The notes below the pieces were generated by a model, which was given only the letters and a program-made list of their open reading frames with translations, made no database searches and was not told the DNA's origin. From the NCBI RefSeq assembly GCF_024171885.1, contig NZ_JAMTCP010000001.1, positions 366,867-430,866 of the forward strand: a DNA stretch of 64,000 nucleotides, in the 5' to 3' direction. The position numbers were made by a program, and so were the translations under genes. Origin of the DNA: Streptoalloteichus tenebrarius. Lineage in GTDB: Bacteria; Actinomycetota; Actinomycetes; Mycobacteriales; Pseudonocardiaceae. How positions within the stretch are numbered: the first letter of the stretch is position 1; each line of letters opens with the position of its first letter. Below, piece by piece: positions 63,647 to 64,000 of this stretch.

Positions 63647-64000
63647 CCGTGAAGGGCTCCCCGGGGTTCCCAGGGCGGAGCCGGGGGAGTGCGGCGGACA
63701 GACCGTTGTCTCGGTCACGGGCTGGCCCGGGACTGGGGCGTGCGCGGCCTCGTCGTGGGTCTGAGGCGGCCGACCCAGGCGGAGCGGGGCTGCCTGCTCC
63801 GAGCGGTGACCAGGCTCCGGTGGCAGGGGTTGCGCTGGGTGCTGGCTCGGGGGTTCTCGGGCGCGAGCCCGGCATGGTCAACTTCCTGACCAGGGGATTT
63901 GACCTTCCGGGGGACGCTGCGTACATTCTCCGGGGCCAGCGCGGAACGGACCCCGAATCGGGGGCCGGAGTGCTGGAGCCGCGAACCAAGCTCCCACCGG
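63647..64000. other. Window end without a confident gene
   Basis: A frame from ATG 63874 (MVNFLTRGFDLPGDAAYILR) stays open to the window edge for 42 codons and could be the start of the next gene, but has no ribosome-binding site and no recognisable domain. The rest looks non-coding. Confidence 0.3.

Noticed and set aside
63874..64000. Possible gene start running off the window end
   Set aside because: Only 42 codons are visible, without a ribosome-binding site or domain, so it is left unassigned.

Overview
High-GC DNA with GTG/TTG starts, ATGA/GTGA gene overlaps and dense accessory content. The gene families (class III transaminase/NRPS locus, calerythrin-type EF-hand proteins, XRE-DUF397 pairs, DUF6236, a blaL-blaA-blaB locus, ESX-like small proteins) point to a filamentous actinomycete, most plausibly Pseudonocardiales; this placement is an inference. 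I see no rRNA, tRNA, intact insertion sequence or cas gene.

Layout. 0.1-2.1 kb and, inverted, 11.0-13.1 kb: two copies of a three-gene cassette (ESX/WXG-like small protein, DUF6973-like effector-shaped protein, lipoprotein). The first copy has its middle gene cut by an in-frame TGA. 3.2-10.4 kb: an acyl-CoA ligase followed by leuA-leuB-leuC-leuD, with a LeuA whose C-terminal leucine-sensing region looks reworked. 13.4-17.9 kb: a Tat-exported GH35 beta-galactosidase, a membrane pentapeptide-like protein and a DUF6236 protein. 18.1-25.4 kb: a tightly overlapping five-gene system (SWIM zinc finger, unknown 462-aa protein, VWA, MoxR-type AAA+, DUF5682), related to E. coli yehLMPQ. 25.5-30.1 kb: a cell-wall block with a VanY-like carboxypeptidase, a divergent and a canonical class A beta-lactamase, a LysR regulator (BlaA-like) and a BlaB-like penicillin-recognising protein. 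30.2-40.7 kb: mixed secreted, transport and regulatory genes (ricin-type lectin, two MFS pumps, LysR, AraC and XRE/MmyB regulators, histidine phosphatase, barstar-like inhibitor). 40.7-45.2 kb: a two-repeat orphan CRISPR remnant of I-E geometry, a compact seven-gene operon of small unknown proteins, and a divergent XRE + DUF397 unit with duplicated DUF397 tails. 45.1-46.2 kb: a second pentapeptide-repeat membrane protein with a coupled 42-aa gene. 46.6-63.6 kb: a biosynthetic gene cluster.

The cluster contains two cytochromes P450, two O-methyltransferase-family proteins, a class III aminotransferase, two EF-hand proteins and a 2,938-aa NRPS with order C-A-PCP-C-A(MT inserted)-PCP-R. The terminal reductase should release an aldehyde. 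The aminotransferase could convert it to a primary amine, as MxcG/MxcL do for myxochelin. N-methylation, O-methylation and P450 oxidation would then decorate a dipeptide-sized scaffold. Both P450s have altered I-helix acid/alcohol motifs, and calcium-binding proteins inside such a cluster are unusual.

Best candidates for undescribed biology: the duplicated ESX-like/DUF6973/lipoprotein cassette, the EF-hand-containing NRPS cluster, the SWIM-VWA-MoxR-DUF5682 machine, and the small-protein operon beside the XRE-DUF397 unit.
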